From Rhodobacterales bacterium (GTDB taxonomy: Bacteria > Pseudomonadota > Alphaproteobacteria > Rhodobacterales > Rhodobacteraceae), in contig JANXPK010000477.1 in assembly GCA_025357355.1 (NCBI GenBank), positions 1 to 7,493 of the forward strand: DNA of 7,493 bases, read 5' to 3'. Below are positions 1 through 6,580 of the stretch, one piece after another. A program made the position numbers and the translations under genes. A model generated the notes under the pieces. It made no database searches. It was not told where the DNA came from and was given only the letters and a program-made list of their open reading frames with translations. Numbering within the stretch: the stretch's first letter is position 1; each line of letters opens with the position of its first letter.

Positions 1-84
1 GACAGCGGCGCAGGCCCAGGGTTGCGCCCCCTGAGCCCACCGCAAGAAAGCCGCCCCTATGAAATGCCCGGAGTGACGCAATGA
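1..84 (+). CDS. Possible 3' end of an upstream gene (partial)
   Basis: The first frame is open from the left edge to a TGA at 82-84 and reads DSGAGPGLRPLSPPQ... to ...EMPGVTQ. That stop overlaps the ATG of the histidine kinase at 81 as ATGA, a common junction in alphaproteobacterial operons, which is the main reason to suspect a real gene end. The stretch is too short (27 codons) for any domain to be recognised, and its Pro/Gly/Arg-rich content is typical of any open frame in GC-rich DNA. The third frame is an alternative: it stays open to a TGA at 60-62 and would leave a short gap before the kinase. The second frame stops early, at 32-34. No function can be assigned. Confidence 0.3.
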   Translation, partial: DSGAGPGLRPLSPPQESRPYEMPGVTQ

Positions 85-1469
85 CCCAAGTTGAAAAATC
101 TTTCCGAAACGCATCGCCCTGGGACAGCGTCAGTCATCTTGAACAACGGCTCAAGGACTATGTGGCCATCGGCAGAAAGTTGATCTGGCAACGGCAGGCG
201 ATCTTTCTGGCCGCCACGGTTCTCGCGGCCGTCTACTTCAATCCCTTTAGCGCGATCCTGTGCTATGTCGGGGTCCTGACCACCGAGGTCATGGACATCA
301 TCCTGAACCGCAGAATAGCGCATTGGACCGACCACAGCGAACGCAAGGCGCGGCAGTTCCTGTTCTGGGTCATCGCCAATACCATGCTAAGCGCCGGGGC
401 CATTTGCCTCTTCGTCATCAAAACCGCGCTGCAGCAACCCAGCGGCGGGCATTTTACCCCGCTGTTCTTCCTCTTTGCCGCCTCACTGTTCGCCGCCATG
501 AACAATCACCAGCTGATCCCCGTCCTGATCCTGCGATTGATCGTTTATGCCGCAACCTTTCTATACCTGTCGCTTATGGACATCCTGCCCGCACCGCCTG
601 CCATAACAGCGCAACCGTGGCTCGAATTCTTCACGACGATTTTCGTGCTGTATTTCATCCTCGATTGCTCGTTCGTGTTCCTGAAGCTTTACCGCAGAAA
701 CCTCAAGCAGATGGATGATCTGCGGGTCGAGCATGAAAAGACCCTGCAAGCCTACGAGGTGAAATCGAAATTCCTGGCAACAGTCAGCCACGAGCTTAGA
801 ACCCCGCTGACCTCAATCAAGGCGTCCATCGACCTGATCAATATGGGCATTGTGGGCTCATTGCCGGAAAAGATGGTTCCGGTTCTGCAGAATGCCGGCA
901 AGAACAGCAAACGCCTGGCCGACCTGATCAACGATCTTCTGGACATCCAGAAGATCGAGGCGGGCGAGATGGTCTATCGCTTCTCTGCCATCAACGCGCG
1001 CGATCTGGTTCTTGAATCGCTCGAAGCCAACCGGGGACTGGCCGATCAATTGGACATTGGCCTCGAAAGCAGCTTTCCGCAGACCGACGCCTATCTTGAG
1101 GGCGATGAATCCCGGCTGATGCAGGTCATGGCGAATTTGCTCTCCAACGCCCTCAAATTCTCGCAAAAGGGCAGCAAAGTCACGGTTTCGGTGCATTGTG
1201 ACAGTGGCAGGGTACGAATCTCGGTCCGGGATAACGGCGTCGGCATCGCGGCGGAAATGCGCCATCTTGTCTTCGGAAAATTCACCCAGATCGACAATTC
1301 CGATCAGCGGCAGGTTGGCGGAACCGGGCTCGGCATGCATATTTCCAAGCAGATCGTCGAACGCCATGGCGGGATCATCGACTTCACAGGTGAAATCGGA
1401 CATGGCACTACCTTCTTTGTCGAATTTGCCGAAATCAAAGCCACACCGGCCGCTTTGGCCGCCGCCTGA
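81..1469 (+). CDS. Integral-membrane sensor histidine kinase (HisKA-HATPase_c, no receiver)
   Basis: A 462-residue two-component sensor kinase of the inner membrane. It would autophosphorylate on histidine in response to an unknown signal and pass the phosphate to a response regulator not present in this window. The ATG at 81 has a GGAG at 70-73. After a cytoplasmic N-terminus of about 38 residues, hydrophobic segments lie near 41-65, 94-114, 126-140, 145-164 and 182-202, so the sensor is a multi-pass membrane region with no large periplasmic domain. A helical linker (204-228) leads to the HisKA domain with SHELRTPL, phospho-acceptor H237. The ATPase domain has the N box NLLSNALKF (352-360), G1 box DNGVGI (384-389), F box FGKF (398-401) and G2 box GGTGLGM (413-419). 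All catalytic motifs are intact. It ends 457 bases before the next gene, so cotranscription with it is uncertain. The kinase call is secure; signal and partner are unknown. Confidence 0.95.
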   Translation: MTQVEKSFRNASPWDSVSHLEQRLKDYVAIGRKLIWQRQAIFLAATVLAAVYFNPFSAILCYVGVLTTEVMDIILNRRIAHWTDHSERKARQFLFWVIANTMLSAGAICLFVIKTALQQPSGGHFTPLFFLFAASLFAAMNNHQLIPVLILRLIVYAATFLYLSLMDILPAPPAITAQPWLEFFTTIFVLYFILDCSFVFLKLYRRNLKQMDDLRVEHEKTLQAYEVKSKFLATVSHELRTPLTSIKASIDLINMGIVGSLPEKMVPVLQNAGKNSKRLADLINDLLDIQKIEAGEMVYRFSAINARDLVLESLEANRGLADQLDIGLESSFPQTDAYLEGDESRLMQVMANLLSNALKFSQKGSKVTVSVHCDSGRVRISVRDNGVGIAAEMRHLVFGKFTQIDNSDQRQVGGTGLGMHISKQIVERHGGIIDFTGEIGHGTTFFVEFAEIKATPAALAAA

Positions 1470-1513
1470 GCGCGAGTCCGCAATTCCCGCCAAAAAGACA
1501 GCCGCTTTGAATT

Positions 1514-1550
1514 GTGAACCGGGTCGGCTGGTGAATAACTGTCGGTTCAC
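1514..1550. repeat. Inverted repeat, 8-bp arms, 21-base spacer
   Basis: GTGAACCG at 1514-1521 is repeated as its exact reverse complement CGGTTCAC at 1543-1550. The arm centres are 29 bases apart, a little under three helical turns. It could be a regulator binding site or an RNA hairpin 45 bases past the histidine kinase stop codon. No T-run follows, so it is not a standard intrinsic terminator. Confidence 0.45.
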
Positions 1551-1658
1551 GGCCACATTCTGACAGAACAATCAAGACAGGTACCGGCCCATTTCCGCCT
1601 TGACGCGTTTCCGGTATTTTGGCCGCACTCGCAATCGCCCATGAGCCCGCGCAAAACA

Positions 1659-1687
1659 AGAATTCCCAACGCAAGTTGAGAATTCTC
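1659..1687. repeat. Paired GAATTC dyads, 20 bases apart
   Basis: GAATTC occurs at 1660-1665 and again at 1680-1685. The second lies in the perfect 10-base palindrome GAGAATTCTC (1678-1687). The copies start 20 bases apart, about two helical turns. AGAATTC (1659-1665) and GAATTCT (1680-1686) also form a 7-bp inverted repeat around a 14-base loop. Such phasing fits cooperative binding by a dimeric regulator, but chance cannot be excluded for motifs this short. Confidence 0.35.
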
Positions 1688-1716
1688 CGCTCACGCTCAC
1701 CGGTGGCTTCGATCCC

Positions 1717-1726
1717 ATTGCGCAAT
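1717..1726. repeat. Perfect 10-base palindrome ATTGCGCAAT
   Basis: ATTGCGCAAT is fully self-complementary and sits about 120-130 bases upstream of the weak promoter candidate and 200 bases before the kinase ATG. It has the form of a compact operator half-site pair, but no regulator family can be named from it. Confidence 0.3.
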
Positions 1727-1845
1727 TGTTGCCGTTTTCTGCGGACCGGTCACCCCTGATCTTTACTGCCTTCAAACACCATTTGGCCACGAAGTTGCAG
1801 GTAATCTGCCCACCAGGTCGCAGACTGGACACGATTAGATCACAT

Positions 1846-1875
1846 TTGAACCAAATTGTGTCGATATGCCATAGT
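1846..1875 (+). promoter_or_regulatory. Weak sigma-70-like promoter candidate for the kinase operon
   Basis: TTGAAC (1846-1851) and CATAGT (1870-1875) are separated by 18 bases. Each matches four of the six consensus positions. The element lies in the AT-richer end of the intergenic region, about 50 bases before the kinase ATG at 1927, a plausible position for an operon promoter. Such a match is expected fairly often by chance. Confidence 0.25.
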
Positions 1876-1926
1876 TATTACTTTCGGGCAGCCCAAAATC
1901 GCCTTCAACAACGAAAGGTGGGTACC

Positions 1927-3261
1927 ATGAGTCTGATGTTTGCACTTCGGGGGGCTGAACCCGCCGAATTGCCACCCGGGACCCGTCTCTTGAACGGGCT
2001 CTATCAGATTGTGGAACCGTTGCAAAAGGGCGGCTTTGCCATGACCTATGTGGCGAAGGACAGTCTTGAACGCCACGTCGTCATCAAGGAATGTTTCCCC
2101 GCCGGCATCTGCGAACGCTGTGAAGGCCAGGTTCGCGCCGTCTCGTCCGCAGTCGAGGCCCAGTTTGCAACCTTGAAACAACAATTCCTGCGCGAGGCGC
2201 GCGGGGTGGCGACGCTGAAACACCCCTATGTCGTCGCGGTCCATCAGGTCTTTGAAGAGAACAACACCGCCTACATGGCGCTGGATTATGTGGCGGGCAT
2301 GGATCTGATTTCCGTGCTGGAGGATGAGCCCGAACGGCTGACCGCAGCCTTCTTCGAGGCGACGCTGCGCGAAACGCTCAAAGCCGTGCGCCACATCCAT
2401 GCCAACGGCATCCTGCACCGCGACATCGCCCCCGACAACATCCGCGTCGACGCGGCGGACCGCATCACACTGATCGATTTTGGCGCCGCAGGCGCGCGCA
2501 ATCCCAGCCAGGCGGTGGCGCAAGGGGCGGTCACGGCGGTGAAGGATGGCTATTCGCCCCCCGAATTCTACGGCGCGGGCGAAGTGCAGGATTTCTCCTC
2601 CGATCTCTATTCGCTCGGCGCCACCTTTCATCACCTGATCACCGGCGAGCCGCCGCTGGACGGCCAGTCGCGCCGTGCGGCTGTAAATTCGGGCGCAGCC
2701 GACCCCTATGTGCCCTTGGCGCAGGGTGATTGGTCTTGTGGGTATCATATGCTGGTCACTATCGACCGCGCGCTTGACCTTGCGCGCGACCGTCGCCCGC
2801 AAAGCGCCGACCAGTGGTTGCAGGCGCTTGACGACATGCCGCAAGCGCGGCCTGCCCTGTCCAAAGTTGCCGTGATCAATCGCGGCCTTGACGCCGCGAT
2901 TTCGCAACTGGTTCAGGACGTCAACAAGACTATTGCAGCGCCCGCCATGGCACCCCAGCGCAAGGCCTCGCGGCCAAAATCCCGTCAGGGTACGCCCAAA
3001 CCCAAGGTCTGGGTCGACATCATCGGCAACCCGATCAACGATCTTGCCAGTTGGGCCCAGCAACAGGAAGCGATCGTTCGGCCCGCCGTGGCCGACGAGC
3101 CAATGCCCGAACCCCCGTTCACGATCAATGACAATATCCAAGTCGATCAACAGCTTGAATTGGAACCCATTGTCAGAAAACCCTCCCGTGCCCGCAAATC
3201 CTTCATCGCCAGCCTCTTGTCGCGCTGCCTGTCGCGCAGCCCTGAAACCTGCACCACCTAA
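1927..3261 (+). CDS. Hanks-type Ser/Thr protein kinase, cytosolic, with a 135-residue tail
   Basis: A 444-residue protein kinase predicted to phosphorylate Ser/Thr, probably including the FHA protein or the GTPases encoded downstream. The ATG at 1927 has AAAGGTG at 1914-1920. An upstream TTG at 1726 would add 67 residues from AT-rich, non-domain sequence and is less likely. The kinase domain spans about residues 22-305: a short glycine loop QKGGFAMTY (33-41), catalytic lysine K54 in VVIKE, a probable C-helix glutamate in FLREA, catalytic loop HRDIAPDN (164-171; D166, N171), metal-binding DFG (184-186), SPPE (210-213) as the APE motif, and D226 in SDLYSLG. The catalytic-loop lysine usual in Ser/Thr kinases (HRDxKPxN) is alanine, A168. 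No membrane helix is present, unlike PknB or PpkA. The tail is a polar, Pro-rich linker ending in a basic amphipathic stretch near 419-437. The FHA gene follows after 26 bases. Substrates are inferred. Confidence 0.95.
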   Translation: MSLMFALRGAEPAELPPGTRLLNGLYQIVEPLQKGGFAMTYVAKDSLERHVVIKECFPAGICERCEGQVRAVSSAVEAQFATLKQQFLREARGVATLKHPYVVAVHQVFEENNTAYMALDYVAGMDLISVLEDEPERLTAAFFEATLRETLKAVRHIHANGILHRDIAPDNIRVDAADRITLIDFGAAGARNPSQAVAQGAVTAVKDGYSPPEFYGAGEVQDFSSDLYSLGATFHHLITGEPPLDGQSRRAAVNSGAADPYVPLAQGDWSCGYHMLVTIDRALDLARDRRPQSADQWLQALDDMPQARPALSKVAVINRGLDAAISQLVQDVNKTIAAPAMAPQRKASRPKSRQGTPKPKVWVDIIGNPINDLASWAQQQEAIVRPAVADEPMPEPPFTINDNIQVDQQLELEPIVRKPSRARKSFIASLLSRCLSRSPETCTT

Positions 3262-3287
3262 CGCCCGCTTCCACGGAGACCCCAAAA

Positions 3288-4418
3288 ATGAACTTCATTC
3301 GCAACATCATTTCTGAAAAGCGCAGCGCCAAACCACAGGGCGCGCCTTTGCCGTCCGGAGGCCTTGATGGCCGTTTTGACGAGGTCACCAAGCCCGATCA
3401 CACTCTGGCGGGCCCCGAAGCGAACATCTTTGCAGGTGACGATGCCGGGGCCAGCGATGCGCTGCTTTTTGATGACGAGCTGGATGCCTGGGTCAATGCG
3501 GTGGATCCCCAGACCGCCCCCGCAGCGCGCACCACGGCCCAATCCGGCATGGTCGATGGGGCAGAGGCCCCCGTCGCCAGTGCTGCGCCCCGCAGCCCGG
3601 TGTCTACGAGCACGCAAGGCACCTATTACCTTGACGCCGGCGCGATGCGCGCGGCCAAGCCCGCGTCCCCCTTCGACAGGCCCAGAACCCCGGACCTTGC
3701 CCGCCCCGACACCAAGGCCAGACCTGCGCCCGACCTTGCGCCGCGCGAACCGGTCGAGGAACGCCGCCTTAGGCTGGCGATGCTCGCCGATGATCAGGCC
3801 ATGACCCCAGCCGATGCGCCAGAATTGGCCGAGCAGCCTGCATTTTCTCTCGCAGAGCCCGCCAATCAGCGCACCCTCAATGAAATGCCCTATGTCAGCG
3901 TCCAGCCCGTGCAGCCCAATGAAATCATCACTGATGCCGGGCTTCAGGTGCCGCCACCCGCCGCTGGCCGTGGCTCCAGCCGTTCGGGCCGCGTCAAGAC
4001 CCGGCTCTTGGGCTTCAACCCCGAGGGTCTGAGCAATCCGTTCGAAAAAGCCGAAAGTCAGGCCAACGACGCCTTCCCGGTGGCCTGGCTCGTGGTGGTC
4101 GCGGGCCCGGGCGTCGGGGCCGCCTTTGCCCTGCATGACGGGGTTGCCCGGATTGGGCGCGGCGAGGATCAGACCGTGTCGCTCAATTTCGGTGACAACA
4201 GTATCTCGCGCGAGAACCATCTCTCGGTCGCCTACGACCCTGAACAGAACGCCTTCTTTATCGGGCAAAGCGGCCGCTCCAACATCGTGCGGCTGAACAA
4301 CAAGCCGCTCCTCAGCACCGAACAGGTCCGCTCTGGCGACCAGATCCGCGTGGGCGAAACGACGTTGCGTCTGGTCACCCTGTGCGGTGACGATTTCTCC
4401 TGGGCAAGAAAGGCCTGA
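3288..4418 (+). CDS. FHA-domain phosphothreonine-binding protein with long disordered arm
   Basis: A 376-residue adaptor predicted to bind phosphothreonine peptides made by the upstream kinase. The ATG at 3288 has GGAG at 3275-3278. Residues 1-9 (MNFIRNIIS) form a short amphipathic stretch. Residues 10-260 are Pro/Ala/Asp-rich and look disordered. They contain an acidic patch near 61-73 and a basic motif, RVKTRLLGF (235-243), whose T238 could be a phosphosite or docking element. The FHA domain occupies about 265-365: GR at 290-291, the SISRENH loop (305-311), LNNKPL (336-341) with the conserved Asn, and SGDQIRVGE (349-357). Most FHA domains have SRxH; here two residues separate SR from His. 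No transmembrane segment is seen. The kinase ends 26 bases upstream and the phosphatase starts 9 bases downstream, so the three are almost certainly coexpressed. The FHA call is firm; its partner is inferred from context. Confidence 0.93.
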   Translation: MNFIRNIISEKRSAKPQGAPLPSGGLDGRFDEVTKPDHTLAGPEANIFAGDDAGASDALLFDDELDAWVNAVDPQTAPAARTTAQSGMVDGAEAPVASAAPRSPVSTSTQGTYYLDAGAMRAAKPASPFDRPRTPDLARPDTKARPAPDLAPREPVEERRLRLAMLADDQAMTPADAPELAEQPAFSLAEPANQRTLNEMPYVSVQPVQPNEIITDAGLQVPPPAAGRGSSRSGRVKTRLLGFNPEGLSNPFEKAESQANDAFPVAWLVVVAGPGVGAAFALHDGVARIGRGEDQTVSLNFGDNSISRENHLSVAYDPEQNAFFIGQSGRSNIVRLNNKPLLSTEQVRSGDQIRVGETTLRLVTLCGDDFSWARKA

Positions 4419-4427
4419 GGCCGGATC

Positions 4428-5354
4428 ATGCTGGATCAACTCGCATACCTTTACGACGCAGCGGTTCTGGCGGCCATCGGGCGTCGCGACGTGCAGGAAG
4501 ATGCGATGGCGCTGCATTTTCCGACCGGTGCAAGGCTCGGCTATCTGGTGCTGGCCGATGGCATGGGCGGTCACGCGGCGGGCGATGTTGCAAGCGCAAT
4601 CGTCGTGCAAGAGGTGTTTGACGAGCTTCAGCTTTACCTTGACGACCCGACCTATCTGGAAGGCAATATCGGCGCGATCCTGCGCTACGCGATGGAACGC
4701 GCCAACCGGCAACTGACCCGCTATACCACCGAGCGGCCGGACCGGCGCGGCATGGGGGCAACGCTGGTGGCACCCCTGATCGTGGCCAACCGGCTGTACT
4801 GGATCTCGGTCGGCGACTCGCCCCTGTACCTTTTGCGCGGCAACCGGCTTTCGCGGCTCAATCAGGAACATTCGCAGGCTCACCGGCTGGACCGCATGGT
4901 GCGCCGCGGGCTGATCTCGCAGACCGCGGCCGATCAGGACCCCGACCGCCACTGCCTGACCTCGGTTCTTTTGGGCGAAACCGTGCCGGAGATCGACTGC
5001 CGCGACCGTCCGCTTGACCTGCTGGACGGCGATATCGTCATCGCCGCCAGCGACGGTCTGTTGTTTCTGGACGAAGCCCGCATCGCCGCGCTGGTCCATG
5101 ACAACCGCGACCGGCCCAGTGCCGACATCGCCGCCAGCCTGCTGCAAGACCTCAGCGACCGCGACGACCCGCATCAGGACAACGTGTCGCTGTGTGTGCT
5201 CAAGGTCAGCGCGCAGACCGTCCAGACGCCACAAGCCCGACCCGTGGTGATCCCCCGCCGCCCCGCCGCCCTGAAACGCACCACAATCCAGGTCCAGGTC
5301 AGGCGCAAGGGTGGCCGGGTCTTGCGCACCTATTCCTCGGAAAGCGAAGGTTGA
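4428..5354 (+). CDS. PP2C-family Ser/Thr phosphatase
   Basis: A 308-residue metal-dependent (Mg/Mn) PPM phosphatase, expected to reverse the phosphorylation carried out by the kinase two genes upstream. The ATG at 4428 has GAGG at 4417-4420 and lies 9 bases after the FHA stop. Family motifs appear in order: RRDVQED (19-25), the place of the usual RxxNED, with D25; LADGMGGH (42-49) with metal ligand D44; GMGATL (108-113); SVGDSPLYLLR (127-137); ASDGL (207-211) with D209; and DNVS (251-254) with D251. All expected metal-binding aspartates are present, so it should be active. The catalytic domain fills about residues 8-260, a normal size. A 45-residue C-terminal extension (about 264-308) is basic, with Pro/Arg, RRKGGR and a final SSESEG. 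It is not part of the fold and may be a docking or membrane-contact tail. The protein is soluble, with no signal peptide. Confidence 0.95.
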   Translation: MLDQLAYLYDAAVLAAIGRRDVQEDAMALHFPTGARLGYLVLADGMGGHAAGDVASAIVVQEVFDELQLYLDDPTYLEGNIGAILRYAMERANRQLTRYTTERPDRRGMGATLVAPLIVANRLYWISVGDSPLYLLRGNRLSRLNQEHSQAHRLDRMVRRGLISQTAADQDPDRHCLTSVLLGETVPEIDCRDRPLDLLDGDIVIAASDGLLFLDEARIAALVHDNRDRPSADIAASLLQDLSDRDDPHQDNVSLCVLKVSAQTVQTPQARPVVIPRRPAALKRTTIQVQVRRKGGRVLRTYSSESEG

Positions 5355-5359
5355 ACGCC

Positions 5360-6580
5360 ATGGCCGCAATGGACCAGGTTATGATCCGTCTTCACCACGC
5401 GCTCGAAGGCGGGGCCTTGCCCCCGGAAGGCCGAAAGCTGGGCCAGCGGCTGATGACCCAGTTGCACCAGCCGACCCGCATCGCCGTGATCGGTCTGGGC
5501 AGCGCCGGCAAGACCAGCCTGATCAACATGCTCTTGGGTGCCTACCTGATGCCCGATCTTGCTGGTATTGCCGCTGTCGAGGTCAGCCACGGCGACGCCG
5601 CGCGCTCGCAGATCACCCTGGCCGACGGCACCATCGCCATGGGCGAAGGCCTGCTCGATCCCAAACGCATCCCCGCAGCCGCCCTTCGCGTCGCTTTGCA
5701 ACTGCCCGACCCCGCCCTCAAGGACTGGAGCTTCACCGAGATTGCCCTGTCGCCCGCCGCATCGGCCCAAGCCAGCCTTCTGGACTGGATGGCTGGACGG
5801 TCCGACATCGTCATCTGGTGCACCCAGCAGTTCGACGCCCGCGAACGCGCCCTGTGGTCGCAAGCGCCAGAGCATCTGAAGGATCACAGCTTTCTTGCCC
5901 TGACCCGCGCCGACCGGCTTTACATGAAAGGCGAACTGGCCAGCCGCATCGCGGCACTTCAGCCCGTCGTCGCCGACGAATTCCTCAGCCTTTTCCCGAT
6001 AGCCACCTTGCAAGCCGCCGCCGCCCGCGGGGCCGAGCACAACGACGCGCTGTGGCGCTCCAGCGGCGGCAAGGCGTTTTTCGATGGCATCCGCCAGCAG
6101 GTCGATCAGGCACGCACGGCCGACCTTGATCATGCCTTCATGCTGCTGGAACGCTACAAGGTGTCCCTGCCAGAGCCGCCTGCCTCACGGCCACAGCCCG
6201 CTGAACTCCCCGCCGCTATTGTAACTCCCCTTCCCGCACCCGGCCGCAAAGCTGACGCCGACGCCGACGACGTGATCACCTCCGCTCTAAATGTCCTGCG
6301 CGGCTGCGCCGGCGAACTGATGGCCATACCAGAGGCCGCAAGTGGCGCTGTCACCGACCGTATCCTCGAACGCTGCTCGCAGACCGCCGAAGATCTGGTG
6401 CAGCTTCTGTCGCAATCCGACGACCCCTCGCCCGCCCTTGCCGCGATCCGCGAAGATGTGGCCGACGGCGAACAGATGCTGATGCTTCTGCGGCTCGAAC
6501 GCGGTGAAACGGCAGCGGAAGATTCGCTGACCGTCCTGTTGCAGCTGAAAAAGGAACTGTCCGAAAGGGTCGCCCTATGA
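5360..6580 (+). CDS. P-loop GTPase-like protein with degenerate switch motifs
   Basis: A 406-residue protein with a small GTPase-like domain at about 38-260. The ATG at 5360 is chosen because GAAGG lies at 5346-5350 and the phosphatase stops 5 bases earlier; a longer frame from 5192 would only read through the phosphatase gene. The P-loop GLGSAGKTS (45-53) follows a beta strand RIAVI, and LTRAD (181-185) fits the TKxD guanine-specificity motif. Between them, the switch I position reads GIAAVEV (69-75), without the usual Thr, and LSPA (130-133) stands where DTPG is expected. It may therefore bind nucleotide but hydrolyse it poorly. A Pro/Ala linker (270-298), an acidic ADADADD stretch and a helical C-terminal region (about 301-404) complete it. 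No membrane helix is seen. The next gene is a dynamin-like GTPase, so this may be its partner or regulator. No named family was recognised beyond P-loop GTPase, and function is unknown. Confidence 0.85.
   Translation: MAAMDQVMIRLHHALEGGALPPEGRKLGQRLMTQLHQPTRIAVIGLGSAGKTSLINMLLGAYLMPDLAGIAAVEVSHGDAARSQITLADGTIAMGEGLLDPKRIPAAALRVALQLPDPALKDWSFTEIALSPAASAQASLLDWMAGRSDIVIWCTQQFDARERALWSQAPEHLKDHSFLALTRADRLYMKGELASRIAALQPVVADEFLSLFPIATLQAAAARGAEHNDALWRSSGGKAFFDGIRQQVDQARTADLDHAFMLLERYKVSLPEPPASRPQPAELPAAIVTPLPAPGRKADADADDVITSALNVLRGCAGELMAIPEAASGAVTDRILERCSQTAEDLVQLLSQSDDPSPALAAIREDVADGEQMLMLLRLERGETAAEDSLTVLLQLKKELSERVAL

Larger units (their letters stand above)
1470..1926. other. 457-base intergenic region with dyads; no convincing gene
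   Basis: This gap separates the histidine kinase from the five-gene block and is visibly more AT-rich than the genes around it. Open frames exist on both strands, but none has a good ribosome binding site or a recognisable product. No hairpin followed by a T-run was found after the histidine kinase stop, so no intrinsic terminator can be called. What can be seen is a set of short perfect dyads (1514-1550, 1659-1687, 1717-1726) and a weak sigma-70-like promoter candidate at 1846-1875. The region is large enough for the promoter and operators of the downstream operon, and possibly an untranslated leader or small RNA, but nothing proves these. Confidence 0.6.

Noticed and set aside
59..76. Five-codon frame (MKCPE) just before the histidine kinase as a leader peptide
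   Set aside because: It is extremely short, has no ribosome binding site, and is expected by chance.
1447..1461. Small hairpin CGGCC/GGCCG at the end of the histidine kinase gene as a terminator
   Set aside because: The stem is only five base pairs, lies within the coding sequence, and no T-run follows.
1435..1832. Minus-strand open frames in the intergenic region (1435-1725 and 1572-1832)
   Set aside because: They overlap each other in different frames, lack recognisable motifs and good ribosome binding sites, and one runs into the histidine kinase gene. They look like chance frames.
1726..1926. TTG start giving the Ser/Thr kinase a 67-residue N-terminal extension
   Set aside because: The added sequence is AT-rich, has no recognisable domain or clear ribosome binding site, and overlaps the promoter candidate. 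The ATG at 1927 has a good AAAGGTG and begins just before the kinase fold.
2767..2788. GC-only hairpin (CGCGCGC, 8-base loop, GCGCGCG) inside the kinase gene
   Set aside because: It arises from codons for the near-palindromic peptide RALDLAR within a conserved part of the kinase domain and has no T-run, so a regulatory role is not supported.
1840..3285. Minus-strand 481-codon open frame opposite the Ser/Thr kinase
   Set aside because: The + strand has every kinase motif in order; the antisense translation is low-complexity His/Gly/Arg-rich sequence typical of a shadow frame.
3258..5369. Very long minus-strand open frame (703 codons) opposite the FHA and phosphatase genes
   Set aside because: It is the antisense of two genes with complete, ordered domain motifs. 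Long antisense frames are common in GC-rich DNA, and its translation shows no fold or motif.
6252..6272. GACGCC tandem repeat in the first GTPase gene
   Set aside because: Only a few copies encoding an Ala-Asp run in a linker; ordinary low-complexity coding sequence.
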